DNA of 64,000 nucleotides, taken from NCBI GenBank assembly GCA_900609035.2, contig UXAT02000008.1:1-64000 (forward strand), read 5' to 3'. This stretch comes from Candidatus Defluviicoccus seviourii. Its GTDB lineage: Bacteria > Pseudomonadota > Alphaproteobacteria > Rhodospirillales > Defluviicoccaceae. The notes beneath the pieces are model-generated. The model searched no databases. It saw nothing but the letters and a program-made list of their open reading frames with translations, and was not told the DNA's origin. Positions 1-8,463 of the stretch are shown piece after piece. The position numbers and the translations under genes are program-made. Each line of letters opens with the position of its first letter. The stretch's first letter is position 1.

Positions 1-105
1 GCCCAGCCAGCATCTTGAATCAGATTCGTACCCCCTTGTGAATCCCCAACGATTCCCACCGCTCAGAAACCGCTCTAGCGCTCAAACGGCAGGCGGGGCA
101 ATCCG

Positions 106-921
106 TTGCGGGCTTTGAGCATGCTTGTGCAGGTGCCTTTGGTGCTGGCGGTGGCGGCCGGTTTCGTCGCCATGCCGGCTGCCGTGCGCGGCCAGCCAGC
201 GGCCGAGAGCGCACCCGTCGTCACCGTCCGCTCTGACATCTTCTGTCCCTTTGTCTGCGAGGCGGAGAGCGACAGGCCCGGCTACGTGATCGAACTGACC
301 CGCGCTGCGTTTGCGCACCACGGCTATCACGTCGATTACCAGGTCATCCCGTATGCGCGCGCGATCGAGGCGACCAGGCATGGCGCGTTCGACGCCGTTG
401 CCGCAGTGGCGGTCGAAGACACGCCCGGATTCATCTTTTCCGATGTGGTGGGGTTGAGCCCGACCGTGCTCGCAACCCGCAAGGGCAGCGGCTTCGTCTG
501 GCACGGGCCGGAGTCGCTTGAACCGCTTCGCTTAGGCGCGGTGATTGGCATCGAATCCTGGGGCAGCGAGGTCAGCGGGTACATCGCCGCCAACCGCGAC
601 AACCCGGACCGGGTCGACTTCTCCGGCGGTGACGAACCCTACACCATGAACGTGCGCAAGCTCCTCGCAGGCCGCGTCGATGTGATTGCCGACAGCGGTC
701 CGGTCCTCACCTACAGGCTGATGCGGATGGGTGTGGCCGACAAGGTCGAGATCCATCTGGTTCCGAATGAGGTGCAGCCGCTGATGATGGGCTTTTCGCC
801 GGCGAACGCGCGCTCGGAAACGCTGGTGCGGCTCTTCAACGACGGTCTTGCGCAGGCCCGAACCTCCGGCGAGCTTACCCGAATCCTGGCCCGCTACGAC
901 CTGGCCGACTGGGAGCCATGA
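106..921 (+). CDS. periplasmic substrate-binding protein (SBP_bac_3-like)
   Basis: The 271-residue protein looks like a small extracytoplasmic solute-binding protein of the amino-acid-binding (family 3) type. A hydrophobic leader ending near AAVRG suggests export. The early region (TVRSDIFCPFVC, GYVIELTRAAF) and the middle (RLGAVIGIESWG, LLAGRVDVIAD) fit the two-lobed fold. Start: TTG at 106 has a GGCGGGG-like ribosome site upstream; ATG at 121 is the alternative and leaves the signal peptide intact. No ABC permease or ATPase lies nearby. The last codons overlap the start of the downstream histidine kinase (ATGA at 918-921), so the protein more likely presents a ligand to that kinase than feeds a transporter. 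That role is inferred; the ligand is unknown. Confidence 0.75.
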   Translation: MRALSMLVQVPLVLAVAAGFVAMPAAVRGQPAAESAPVVTVRSDIFCPFVCEAESDRPGYVIELTRAAFAHHGYHVDYQVIPYARAIEATRHGAFDAVAAVAVEDTPGFIFSDVVGLSPTVLATRKGSGFVWHGPESLEPLRLGAVIGIESWGSEVSGYIAANRDNPDRVDFSGGDEPYTMNVRKLLAGRVDVIADSGPVLTYRLMRMGVADKVEIHLVPNEVQPLMMGFSPANARSETLVRLFNDGLAQARTSGELTRILARYDLADWEP

Positions 922-3509
922 GCGTGGCCGGCCTGCTGCTGCGGCTCAAGGCGGCCTACGAAAACCTTTCCCTGCAGACAGTCATCGTCGGTGCGCTCAT
1001 CGCCGGCCTCGTCATTCCGCTGGCGCTCTCGACCCTGCTCGACTGGCAGTTCCGCCGCGCCAACCTGCGCGCCAGCTTGGCCGAGGATCACCGCAAGCTG
1101 GTCGAAGTGTTGGCGCAAGGCCTGACCGCGCCGGTGTGGAACCTCGACCCCGATTCAGGCCAGCCGCTCCTGGCGGCGGTCTTGAGCGACCCGCGCGTCG
1201 TCTCCATCCATGTCACGACACCGTTCGATGCGGACTTCCTCAAGGCAAGTGCGACGACGGTGCCGCACGGCGAACTGCTGGCGCTGGCGGCACCGGTCCG
1301 GCGCGGAACGCAAGTGATCGGCGAGGTCCGGCTCGAAATGGCGACGGCGCAGCTCGACGCCGAACTGGCGCGCGATACCAGCCGCGCCGCCGTCGTGCTC
1401 GGCCTGCAGCTCATCGCCAGCATTGCCATCATCATGGTGCTGCTGCGTCACAAGGTGGTGCAGCCGTTGCGGCAACTGTTGGCGCAGTCGAAGCGGATTG
1501 CAGCCGGCGAGCTGGGGCACGCGAGCGTCTGGGACCGGCTCGACGAGGTCGGACGGCTTGGCGCCAGCATGGAGGAGATGCGCCGTTCCCTGCACGAACT
1601 GTTCGCAGCCCTCCAGGAGCGGAACTGGCAGCTGCAGCAGAGCGAGCAGCGGTTCGAGACTGCGGCCCGCAGCCTGCGCGACGGGCTTGCGATCTTCGAT
1701 GCCGGCGATCGGCTGGTCTATTACAACGAGGCCTATCCGGAGCACTTGGCCGCCAACCTGCGCGCCGTTATCGCGCTCGGCAAACCGTTCGAGCGCTGGG
1801 TCCGCGAGGGGCTCGCGATGGGCCCGATCTACCATAAGGACATGGGCGCCGACTTCCCTGCGCGGCGCTTCGCACTGCGCCACAGCGAGTTTGCCGACCA
1901 CGAGCACCAGCTGGTCGACGGCCGATGGGTGCGCATTCGCGAGAGCCGGATGCCGGACGGCGGCCGGGTGCTGCTGACCGCCGACGTCAGCGAACGACAC
2001 GCGCGCGACCGGGCGCTGATGGAGAGCGAGGAGCGGTTCCGGGCGATTGCCGAGGGCGCACCGGTCGCGGTGACGATCGCCCAGGACGAACCGCCACGCA
2101 TGGTCTATGCAAACTCGCTCGCGCGCGAACTGTTCGGCCCGGTCGCGACCGACGACAGGGGCGCCATCCCACGGCTGTGGTCGGATTTGGCTGCGCGGGC
2201 GCAGTTGATTGCGCGGGTAGAGCGCGGCGAGCGCGTCGACGGCTACGAGACCGAACTCCGCCGCGCCGACGGCACGCCGTTCCCGGCACTGATCTCGGTC
2301 CGCAAGCTGATTTACGGCGGCGCGCCGGCATTGCTGTTCGCCATCTCCGATCTGACCCGGCTCAAGAGCGCCGAGGCGGAAATTGCGCGCCAGCGTGAGG
2401 CACTGCACCAGAACGAGAAGCTGGCGGCGCTCGGCTCGCTCCTGGCCGGCGTCGCCCACGAGCTGAACAACCCTCTGACGGTCGTGATCGGTTATGCGGC
2501 ACTGTTGCGCGATCTCGCCGCCGACGAAGGGACCCGCGCGCGGGCGGAGCGGGTCTGTGCCGCCGCCGACCGCTGTGCGCGCATCGTCAAGACCTTCCTC
2601 GCACTCGCGCGGCGGAAGCCGCAAAACAAGGCTGCCGTCGATGTCAACGCGGTCCTTGCCGGCACGATCGAGATGCTGGGCTACCAGCTGCAGACCTCCG
2701 ACATCGAGGTGATCCGCGATCTGGCGCCGGACCTGCCGCGGCTGTGGGGCGACGGCGATCAGCTGGCGCAGGTGTTCATCAACCTCATCGTCAATGCCCA
2801 GGCCGCGCTGCGCTCAGGCCCGGTGCCGCGACGGCTGCAGATCGCGACCAGCACGGCCGCCGACAGCGTGCGGATCGAGATCGCCGACAACGGCCCCGGC
2901 GTGCCCGAGGCCATCCGCGCCCGCATCTTCGATCCCTTCTTTACCACCAAGGAAGTTGGCGCCGGCACCGGCCTCGGGCTTTCGGTCTCGCGCGGGATCA
3001 TCGCTGCGCATGACGGGACCCTGACCTACCAGCCGCGGCCGGGCGGCGGCGCGCTGTTCCGCATCGAGCTGCCGGCCGCGCCCGCGCTTGCCGAGGGGGT
3101 GAGCCGAACGAAGGACGCGCGCATGCGCAACCCCGCCCGGGTGCTGATCGTCGATGACGAGGCCGACATCCGCGCCTTCGTGGCCGAGACGCTCGCGGCG
3201 GACGGCCACGCCGTGCAGGAGGCTTCGAGCGGGCGCGCGGCGATCGCCCTCCTCGGTGCTCAACCGTTCGATCTGATCTTGAGTGATCTCAGGATGCCGG
3301 ATACCGACGGCGAGGCGCTCTACCGGCACCTTGTGCGGACATCCCCCGCGCTTGCCCAACGGATCGTGTTTCTCACCGGCGACGTATTGAGCGCCTCAGC
3401 CGTGGCACTGATCAAGGAAAGCGGCCTGCCGGTGCTGGAGAAGCCGCTCGACCCGTCCGCGCTGCGTGAGCGCGTGCAGGTGCTTCTCGACGCAGCCTCA
3501 GGCGCGTAA
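918..3509 (+). CDS. hybrid sensor histidine kinase/response regulator
   Basis: A membrane-bound hybrid kinase of 863 residues. In order: a transmembrane helix near residues 20-42, a periplasmic segment, a second helix near 157-175, a HAMP linker, two PAS-like domains (about 240-370 and 375-490), a HisKA domain with the phospho-acceptor His514 in VAHELNNPL, an HATPase_c domain with NADNGPGVP-like N and G boxes (IADNGPGVPEAI, GTGLGLSVS), and a C-terminal receiver with acceptor Asp790 (LSDLRMPD). The start overlaps the stop of the upstream binding-protein gene, so the two are translationally coupled. No separate output regulator is adjacent, so the downstream partner and target genes are unknown. 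Confidence 0.9.
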   Translation: MSVAGLLLRLKAAYENLSLQTVIVGALIAGLVIPLALSTLLDWQFRRANLRASLAEDHRKLVEVLAQGLTAPVWNLDPDSGQPLLAAVLSDPRVVSIHVTTPFDADFLKASATTVPHGELLALAAPVRRGTQVIGEVRLEMATAQLDAELARDTSRAAVVLGLQLIASIAIIMVLLRHKVVQPLRQLLAQSKRIAAGELGHASVWDRLDEVGRLGASMEEMRRSLHELFAALQERNWQLQQSEQRFETAARSLRDGLAIFDAGDRLVYYNEAYPEHLAANLRAVIALGKPFERWVREGLAMGPIYHKDMGADFPARRFALRHSEFADHEHQLVDGRWVRIRESRMPDGGRVLLTADVSERHARDRALMESEERFRAIAEGAPVAVTIAQDEPPRMVYANSLARELFGPVATDDRGAIPRLWSDLAARAQLIARVERGERVDGYETELRRADGTPFPALISVRKLIYGGAPALLFAISDLTRLKSAEAEIARQREALHQNEKLAALGSLLAGVAHELNNPLTVVIGYAALLRDLAADEGTRARAERVCAAADRCARIVKTFLALARRKPQNKAAVDVNAVLAGTIEMLGYQLQTSDIEVIRDLAPDLPRLWGDGDQLAQVFINLIVNAQAALRSGPVPRRLQIATSTAADSVRIEIADNGPGVPEAIRARIFDPFFTTKEVGAGTGLGLSVSRGIIAAHDGTLTYQPRPGGGALFRIELPAAPALAEGVSRTKDARMRNPARVLIVDDEADIRAFVAETLAADGHAVQEASSGRAAIALLGAQPFDLILSDLRMPDTDGEALYRHLVRTSPALAQRIVFLTGDVLSASAVALIKESGLPVLEKPLDPSALRERVQVLLDAASGA

Positions 3510-3541
3510 GGCCGCTCGTCCCCGCGCGCCGCTGCCACAAC

Positions 3542-3603
3542 TGAAACACTTTTTCCGCCTTTCCGGCCGAAGATTGAAACATTCGGGCGCTACCTTTCCG
3601 GCC
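3542..3603 (+). repeat. tandem direct-repeat motifs upstream of the RTX gene
   Basis: In the 140-bp gap between the kinase and the RTX gene, TGAAACA occurs at 3542-3548 and 3575-3581 (33 bp apart) and CTTTCCGGCC at 3559-3568 and 3594-3603 (35 bp apart). The spacing is about three helical turns. This could be a tandem regulator site for the RTX gene. No regulator is assigned. Confidence 0.4.
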
Positions 3604-3649
3604 ATCGGGAGCGGCGATCAGCCGCGGAGACAAGGAAAGGACCAGGGCA

Positions 3650-4573
3650 ATGACGATCTACGGAAATTCGTCGAGCGAGCACAAGGACGGGACCAACAAC
3701 GCCGATCTGATCTACGTCTTCCAGGGCAACGACACCGTCTTCGCCATGGGCGGCAACGACACGGTCTATGGCGCCGAGGGCAACGACGAGCTGTATGGCT
3801 TTTCCGGCAACGACTACCTTTACGGCGGTGTCGATCAGGACACGCTATACGGCGGCCAGGGCAGCGACGTGCTGGGTGGCGACAATGGCCACGACGTGCT
3901 GTGGGGCGAGGCTGATAACGACTACCTGATGGGCGGCAGCGGCAACGACACCCTCTACGGCGGCTCTGGCGACGACACCCTGCGCGGCGACAATGGCTCC
4001 GACATGCTGTCGGGCGGCGACGGGATCGATACCGCTTCCTTCACGACCGCCGTCGTCATCGGCAACGGCAAGGCGTACTCGGGTTCGGATGTCGATGACC
4101 TGATCTCGATCGAGAAGATCCAGGCTTCGCGCAACAACGACCACGTGGTCGGCGACTACCAGGAGATCAAGGGCGGTGCCGGCAACGATTACATTGAGGG
4201 CGGCACCAGCGCGAACGTGCTCAAGGGCGACCAGGGCAACGACACGCTGGTCGGCAAGGGCGGTGGCGATACGCTGTGGGGCGGCTCAGGCGGCGACGTG
4301 TTCAAGTACGCAGCGATCTCCGACAGCCCGTACGATGGCGTGGGCGACGTGATCAAGGATTTCCAGAGCGGTGTCGACAAGATCGACCTGAGCGCCTTCA
4401 ACGTGTCGTACGACGCAAATGGCGGCACCGTCGGCTCCTGGCAGGTCGGCATCGGCCACAACAGTGCCGGCACCTACTGGGTCTTGGTGAACACGGACGG
4501 TGACTCGGCCATCGAAATGGAGATCACGCTGGACAACGTTTCGAACCTGTCTGCCAGCGACTTCCTCCTCTAG
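3650..4573 (+). CDS. RTX-type calcium-binding repeat protein
   Basis: The 307-residue, acidic, Gly/Asp-rich protein is built of RTX nonapeptides (GGxGxDxLx pattern, for example [17 protein letters not shown]). One block spans about residues 20-125 and a second about 165-215. Such repeats fold into a calcium-binding beta-roll. The C-terminal part ([20 protein letters not shown]) matches the tail seen in serralysin-type and other type I-secreted proteins. There is no N-terminal signal peptide, consistent with export by a type I system, but no HlyB/D/TolC genes are present here. No catalytic domain is visible, so it is a secreted structural or adhesive protein rather than an enzyme. The ATG follows an AAGGAAAGGA ribosome site. 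Confidence 0.88.
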   Translation: MTIYGNSSSEHKDGTNNADLIYVFQGNDTVFAMGGNDTVYGAEGNDELYGFSGNDYLYGGVDQDTLYGGQGSDVLGGDNGHDVLWGEADNDYLMGGSGNDTLYGGSGDDTLRGDNGSDMLSGGDGIDTASFTTAVVIGNGKAYSGSDVDDLISIEKIQASRNNDHVVGDYQEIKGGAGNDYIEGGTSANVLKGDQGNDTLVGKGGGDTLWGGSGGDVFKYAAISDSPYDGVGDVIKDFQSGVDKIDLSAFNVSYDANGGTVGSWQVGIGHNSAGTYWVLVNTDGDSAIEMEITLDNVSNLSASDFLL

Positions 4574-4574
4574 C

Positions 4575-4594
4575 CCGGCACCTCGGAGTGCCGG
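4575..4594 (+). terminator. hairpin after the RTX gene
   Basis: CCGGCAC (4575-4581) and GTGCCGG (4588-4594) form a 7-bp stem with a 6-nt loop, starting 1 nt after the RTX stop codon. There is no U tract, so it may be a mRNA-stabilising or factor-dependent terminator hairpin. Confidence 0.4.
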
Positions 4595-4775
4595 CCGATC
4601 GAGGCGGCGGGGACGGGAAAGGCCAAGCGCTACCCCCTCCCCGCCGCCCGCGACCGCAAGCACGAGGCCAGCGGCTGCCGCCATCGTGAATTAGGCCAGG
4701 AATCTGTTGATAGGATAGTGAACCTATTTAGCCATTGCCGGCGCCTTCGGAGCATGCTAAGAACGCACCCAGAAC

Positions 4776-5051
4776 ATGCCCCGGAACGAAGGAAAAAGCG
4801 CCGTGGACGGAACAGACAGTTCGTTTCTCGCCGTCAGTGATTTCGAATGCCACCTGTCACAATTCATCGCCGATAGCGGACTTTCTGCCTATGATGCGCT
4901 GCTCGCGATCGGCATCTCGCTCGCCCGGGTCCTGTACGGGCTCGAACTCCTGCACGGCAAAGAGGCCGCGCTCGATGCCTGCGAGCTCCTCGACGAGACA
5001 ATGGTCAAGGCCTGGCACGACTTCGCCGACCGCCGCCCCGTGGTCAACTAG
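4776..5051 (+). CDS. small hypothetical protein
   Basis: A 91-residue soluble protein, not recognised. The core (about residues 20-85) is predicted mostly helical, with alternating hydrophobic positions (AYDALLAIGISLARVLYGLELL). ATG at 4776 has a weak ribosome site. GTG at 4803, preceded by GAAGGA about nine bases upstream, is an attractive alternative start giving 82 residues. The stop codon TAG (5049-5051) falls in the first bases of the dispersed 118-bp repeat, so the original 3' end may have been altered by insertion of that element. Gene status is supported by codon use similar to its neighbours and by an open frame over its whole length, but is not certain. Confidence 0.5.
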   Translation: MPRNEGKSAVDGTDSSFLAVSDFECHLSQFIADSGLSAYDALLAIGISLARVLYGLELLHGKEAALDACELLDETMVKAWHDFADRRPVVN

Positions 5052-5165
5052 TGCACTGGCACAAACAGAGCGTACATCCTGTTTGTGCCGAAAGTGCACG
5101 CGATTGAAAATGTTGTGCAGCGACAACCTCCCGCGGGCGTGAATCGCCCGATTGGGTCGCTGCAC
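5048..5165 (+). repeat. structured dispersed repeat, copy A
   Basis: This 118-bp segment recurs at 54214-54331 with 9 substitutions and no gaps (about 92% identity). It folds into two hairpins. Hairpin 1 (5051-5099) has outer arms GTGCAC/GTGCAC and inner arms GGCACAAACAG (5058-5068)/CTGTTTGTGCC (5079-5089). Hairpin 2 (5115-5165) has outer arms GTGCAGCGAC/GTCGCTGCAC and inner arms CGGGCG (5134-5139)/CGCCCG (5145-5150). The ends are not terminal inverted repeats beyond about 5 bp. The family is not recognised; it could be a REP-like element, a mobile non-coding element or a small RNA. Confidence 0.85.
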
Positions 5166-5345
5166 CAGGCACATGGGCGCCAGGTGCAACCCTTGGCGGA
5201 GGCCCCTTCGCCCGCTCTCGCCGCCGGACCCGCCCCGTGGTCGGCCGTGATGCGCAGCACCATGACAGGACAGGAACTTCATGATACGGAAAATGAGTGA
5301 TCTGTTGCGGATGATGCGGGCGAAAGGCCGGGGGCGCAGACGGCG

Positions 5346-5582
5346 ATGCCCTTCTTCTATCGCGGTGCTGGCGTCGGCACGTGTTGGCATCAGCGGGACG
5401 CCCGCCGCGATGGCTTTGTCGCGAGGCGACCGGGGCAGACGGCGTCCAAGGACCAGTTGATCAAGCATATCGCCCGCGGCACGGTCGATACGCCCTATGT
5501 CTCCCTTACGCGCTCCTACGGCATTGCCTTGACCTATGCGATCCAGTTCGGGCAGGGAAGTTCCTGCAGCGCTCCTCAGTGA
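5346..5582 (+). pseudogene. possible ADP-ribosyltransferase-like N-terminal fragment
   Basis: The 78-codon frame reads PFFYRGAG, then RRDGFVARRPG, then TPYVSLTRSYGIALTYAI. The arrangement of an early Tyr-Arg-Gly, an RDGF segment and a later S-x-T/S strand followed by a helix resembles the first half of ADP-ribosyltransferase toxins (R and STS regions). The second half, which would carry the catalytic ExE motif, is missing: the frame ends at 5582, inside the 3' end of the convergent dioxygenase gene. It lies 180 bp from the dispersed repeat. I read it as a broken remnant, but the family assignment rests on motif resemblance only and the frame could be fortuitous. Confidence 0.35.
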
Positions 5583-6493
5583 ATGAGGGTTGCCGCGTAG
5601 GCATCCGGGGTCGAGGCGATGGTCGTGCGATGCATCCGGCGGACGTAGCGGGCGGTGTCGAACTCGGTCCCCTTGTGATTGACGGCGAGGTTGTCCCAGA
5701 TCAGGACGTCGCCGTTGCGCCACTGATGCGCATAGACGAACTCCGGCTTGCACGCATGCGCGCACAAGAACGCGAGCAGCTCCTCGCCCTCGGCGCCGGG
5801 CAGCTCCTTGATGCCGATCGCATAGCCCGGGTTGATGAACAGCGCGAGGCGGCCCGTACGCGGATTGCGGCGCGCGAGAGGGTGCACGACGTCGGGAAAG
5901 GCGTTGCGGCGCGCGTCCGTCAGCTCCGGCTGGGTCGGATCGCGATGGCGCAGGAGTTCGTAATATTCGCGGAAACTGTGCACCGCATGCAGATCCCCGA
6001 TCCGCTCGCGGACATCGGCCGGCAGCGCCTCGTAGGCAGCGTACATGTTGGCAAACAGCGTGGCGGCCCCTTCCGGCGGGCACTGCACGCCGAACAGGAC
6101 CGAACCGTAGGCCGGCGATGGCAGGAACGACTGATCCGAATGCCAGAGCCGGCCGACACTGGGATCGCCCACCTGCCGGCCGCCCTCTTGGACGTTGCCG
6201 ATGACGTAGATGAAAGGATTGTTCGCCAACTGGTACTGCTTCTGCGCAACCTCCTGCAGCGGCCCCAGCGCGCGGCTGAAAGCGATGTGCTGGTCCGGAT
6301 CGAGATGCTGGCCGCGGAACAGCAGCACACCGAAACGATCCAAAGCGCTGCGCAGCGCCGTCACGATCGCCTCCGACGGCGGGCGGGACAGATCGAGCCC
6401 GACCACCTCGGCACCAAGTGCAGCCGAGAGCGGCGCCAGGTCGAATACAGGCGCAAGCGGCCGGGTCGAGGAGGGGGCGATCGTCATTTCCAT
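5576..6493 (-). CDS. TauD/TfdA-family Fe(II)/2-oxoglutarate dioxygenase
   Basis: The 305-residue protein belongs to the TauD/TfdA family of non-haem iron dioxygenases, which couple 2-oxoglutarate decarboxylation to substrate hydroxylation. The iron-binding facial triad is visible as His118 and Asp120 (GRLWHSDQSF) and a distal His288 (RRMHRTT); the nearby Arg285, Arg286 and Arg289 include the candidate 2-oxoglutarate anchor. Length is normal for the family. No taurine, alkylsulfonate or phenoxyacetate genes are adjacent, so the substrate cannot be assigned. It appears monocistronic, with 185 bp separating its start from the nlpD 3' end. The 3' end overlaps a small frame of uncertain status on the other strand. 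Confidence 0.88.
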   Translation of the reverse strand: MEMTIAPSSTRPLAPVFDLAPLSAALGAEVVGLDLSRPPSEAIVTALRSALDRFGVLLFRGQHLDPDQHIAFSRALGPLQEVAQKQYQLANNPFIYVIGNVQEGGRQVGDPSVGRLWHSDQSFLPSPAYGSVLFGVQCPPEGAATLFANMYAAYEALPADVRERIGDLHAVHSFREYYELLRHRDPTQPELTDARRNAFPDVVHPLARRNPRTGRLALFINPGYAIGIKELPGAEGEELLAFLCAHACKPEFVYAHQWRNGDVLIWDNLAVNHKGTEFDTARYVRRMHRTTIASTPDAYAATLIH

Positions 6494-6678
6494 GGCGCAG
6501 TTCCCGCAAGCTGTCGGTGACGCCCGCTGGTACGACTCACAAGGTGAACCCGCAGGCAGGGACGCAAGTTGTTACGACTACCTTGATGGCAGCCGCCGCC
6601 GCAACCGACAAGTCAAACGTTGTTTCGATGTGTTACTTTAAGGATTGGCGGGCAGAATGACTGCGCTACGCGTAATCT

Positions 6679-7776
6679 TTACGCCTTGCCGCGCGGCAAA
6701 TACTCAAGCGGATCGACGGCATTCTTCCCGCGGCGCAGCTCGAAATGCAGCTGCGGCTCGCGGGCGTTGCCGGAGCTGCCGACGCGCGCGATCACCTGCC
6801 CCTTCCGCACCCGATCACCGCGCGCCACCAAGATCTCCTCGGCATGGGCGTAGGTGGACACCCAGCCGTCGGAGTGCTTGATCAGGACCAGGTTGCCGAA
6901 GGCGCGCAGTTCGTTGCCGACATAGGCGACGACGCCGTTCTCGACCGCGCGGACCGCCGCACCCTTGCGCGCGGCGATGTTGATGCCGTCGTTGTGCAGG
7001 CCCGCGCCCTTTGGCCCGAAGGCGGAGATGACCTTCCCCTTGACCGGCCAGATGAAGCCTTTACCGGACCCAGCCGGTGCGGCGGGAACCGCTTGAACGC
7101 TCGGCAGGGCGGCAGTCTCCTGCGCTTCCGAGGTTTGGGCTTCGGTTTCGTTCGCACCGTCCACATCGGCGGGCTTGGCCGTGGCAACCGCCGGCACACG
7201 CTTGACCGCTGGGCCGGGAGCGGCGATGGCGGTGGGGCCGGTGGCGGCCGTGCTGGCAGTGGCTGCAGCCCCGCCGGGCGAGGCCGCCGCAGCCGGGACC
7301 CGCAGACGCTGGCCTTTATGGACGGCGTAGGGTTGAGTGAGGCCGTTCTCGGCCGCAAGCACCGCCGGATCGATGCGGTAGCGGCGGGCGATGGCGGGCA
7401 GCGTCTCCCCCTGGCGGACGACATGCTCGGGCTCGGCGGGCACGAGCAGCGTCTGCCCCGGCGTCAGGGCTGGTGCGGCACCGAGTGCGTTGGCCTCGAT
7501 CATCGCCTGAACCGAGACGCCGTGCTTGAAGGCGAGGCTCTCGATGGTATCGCCCGGCTGGACACGGATCCGCTTCGGCTCCACCGGGACCGGCGGCAGA
7601 TGGGCAGCGTCCGGGCGCGGCTCCGGCGCCGGCAATCGCGGCCGTGTAGCGCGCGGCCCGGCGTCCGCTCCCGTTTCCGGCGTTCCGATCTCGACCCAGC
7701 CGCAGCCCGCGAGCAGTAGTATCCCCAGCACGCCAGCGATGCGGCACAGACGGGCCAGCGCGACCGTGATGACCAT
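6679..7776 (-). CDS. nlpD: LysM/M23 (LytM) lipoprotein, NlpD-like murein hydrolase activator
   Basis: The 365-residue envelope protein has a lipobox-like leader (LLLAGC), two LysM peptidoglycan-binding motifs (starting RVQPGDTIESLA and HVVRQGETLPAIA), a Pro/Ala-rich linker and a C-terminal M23 domain. The M23 metal site is degenerate. The usual HxGxD segment reads NDGIN, and the first His of HxH is Gln (QLHFEL), leaving the second His and the YAH histidine. This is typical of NlpD/EnvC-type proteins that activate amidases at the division site rather than cut peptidoglycan themselves. It is the last gene of the tatABC-serS-surE-pcm-nlpD order. Confidence 0.9.
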   Translation of the reverse strand: MVITVALARLCRIAGVLGILLLAGCGWVEIGTPETGADAGPRATRPRLPAPEPRPDAAHLPPVPVEPKRIRVQPGDTIESLAFKHGVSVQAMIEANALGAAPALTPGQTLLVPAEPEHVVRQGETLPAIARRYRIDPAVLAAENGLTQPYAVHKGQRLRVPAAAASPGGAAATASTAATGPTAIAAPGPAVKRVPAVATAKPADVDGANETEAQTSEAQETAALPSVQAVPAAPAGSGKGFIWPVKGKVISAFGPKGAGLHNDGINIAARKGAAVRAVENGVVAYVGNELRAFGNLVLIKHSDGWVSTYAHAEEILVARGDRVRKGQVIARVGSSGNAREPQLHFELRRGKNAVDPLEYLPRGKA

Positions 7777-7806
7777 GGCGCATTGTCGCCGGAACGGCCG
7801 CAGCGT

Positions 7807-8463
7807 TCAATTCCCGCCCGGCAGTCGCCGCGACGGCGCCTGGGCGACCAGCGGCACGAAGCGCATTTCACCCAGATCGGCCGTTTCCAGGCCGTCCGCA
7901 AGCCTGCGAACGCGTAACAGCCGCTGATCACCGGGGCCGTGGTCGACCGGCACCACCATCACGCCGCCGACGGCGAGCTGTTCGGCCAGCACCGGCGGCA
8001 CGTCATGCGCTGCGGCAGTGACAATGATTCGCTCGAACGGGGCTTGCTCGGGCCAGCCGAGCGTGCCGTCGCCGGTCCGGGTGGTGATGTTGCTGAGGCC
8101 CAGGCGCTTGAAGCGCTCCTCCGCCTCGACCAGCAGTTCGCGGTAGCGCTCGACCGTGTAGACCCGCCGGCACAGCCGCGCCAGCACGGCCGCCGTGTAG
8201 CCGGAGCCGGTGCCGATCTCCAGCACCCGCATGCGCTCACCGATCTCAAGCGCCTGCGTCATCAGGCCGACCGCCACCGGCGCCGTGAGCGTCTGCGCAC
8301 AGCCGATCGGCAGCGCCGTGTTCTCGTAGACCTTGTCGCGAAAAGCCTCCGGCACGAATATCTGGCGCGGCAGGCGCTCGATCGCACCGAGCACGCGGGT
8401 ATCGGTGACGCCGGCGCGGCGCAGTTCCATGATCAAGCGGATCTTGCGGCTGTCCGAGCTCAC
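7807..8463 (-). CDS. pcm: protein-L-isoaspartate O-methyltransferase
   Basis: The 218-residue protein repairs isoaspartyl residues by SAM-dependent methylation. The SAM-binding motif I is clear (VLEIGTGSGYTAAVLA, about residues 80-95). The PCMT-specific segment GCAQTLTAPV precedes it, and the post-I (TVERY) and motif II (FERIIVTAAA) elements follow. The start is GTG at 8463, which overlaps the surE stop (GTGA), implying translational coupling. Pairing of surE and pcm is common in proteobacteria and links stationary-phase survival functions. Confidence 0.93.
   Translation of the reverse strand: MSSDSRKIRLIMELRRAGVTDTRVLGAIERLPRQIFVPEAFRDKVYENTALPIGCAQTLTAPVAVGLMTQALEIGERMRVLEIGTGSGYTAAVLARLCRRVYTVERYRELLVEAEERFKRLGLSNITTRTGDGTLGWPEQAPFERIIVTAAAHDVPPVLAEQLAVGGVMVVPVDHGPGDQRLLRVRRLADGLETADLGEMRFVPLVAQAPSRRLPGGN

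Noticed and set aside
46..105. Promoter or upstream gene at the left edge
   Set aside because: Too little sequence is present; no coding frame or convincing hexamers can be supported.
5048..5165. Repeat read as a MITE with terminal inverted repeats
   Set aside because: The ends share only about five bases in inverted orientation and no target-site duplication is visible at either copy.
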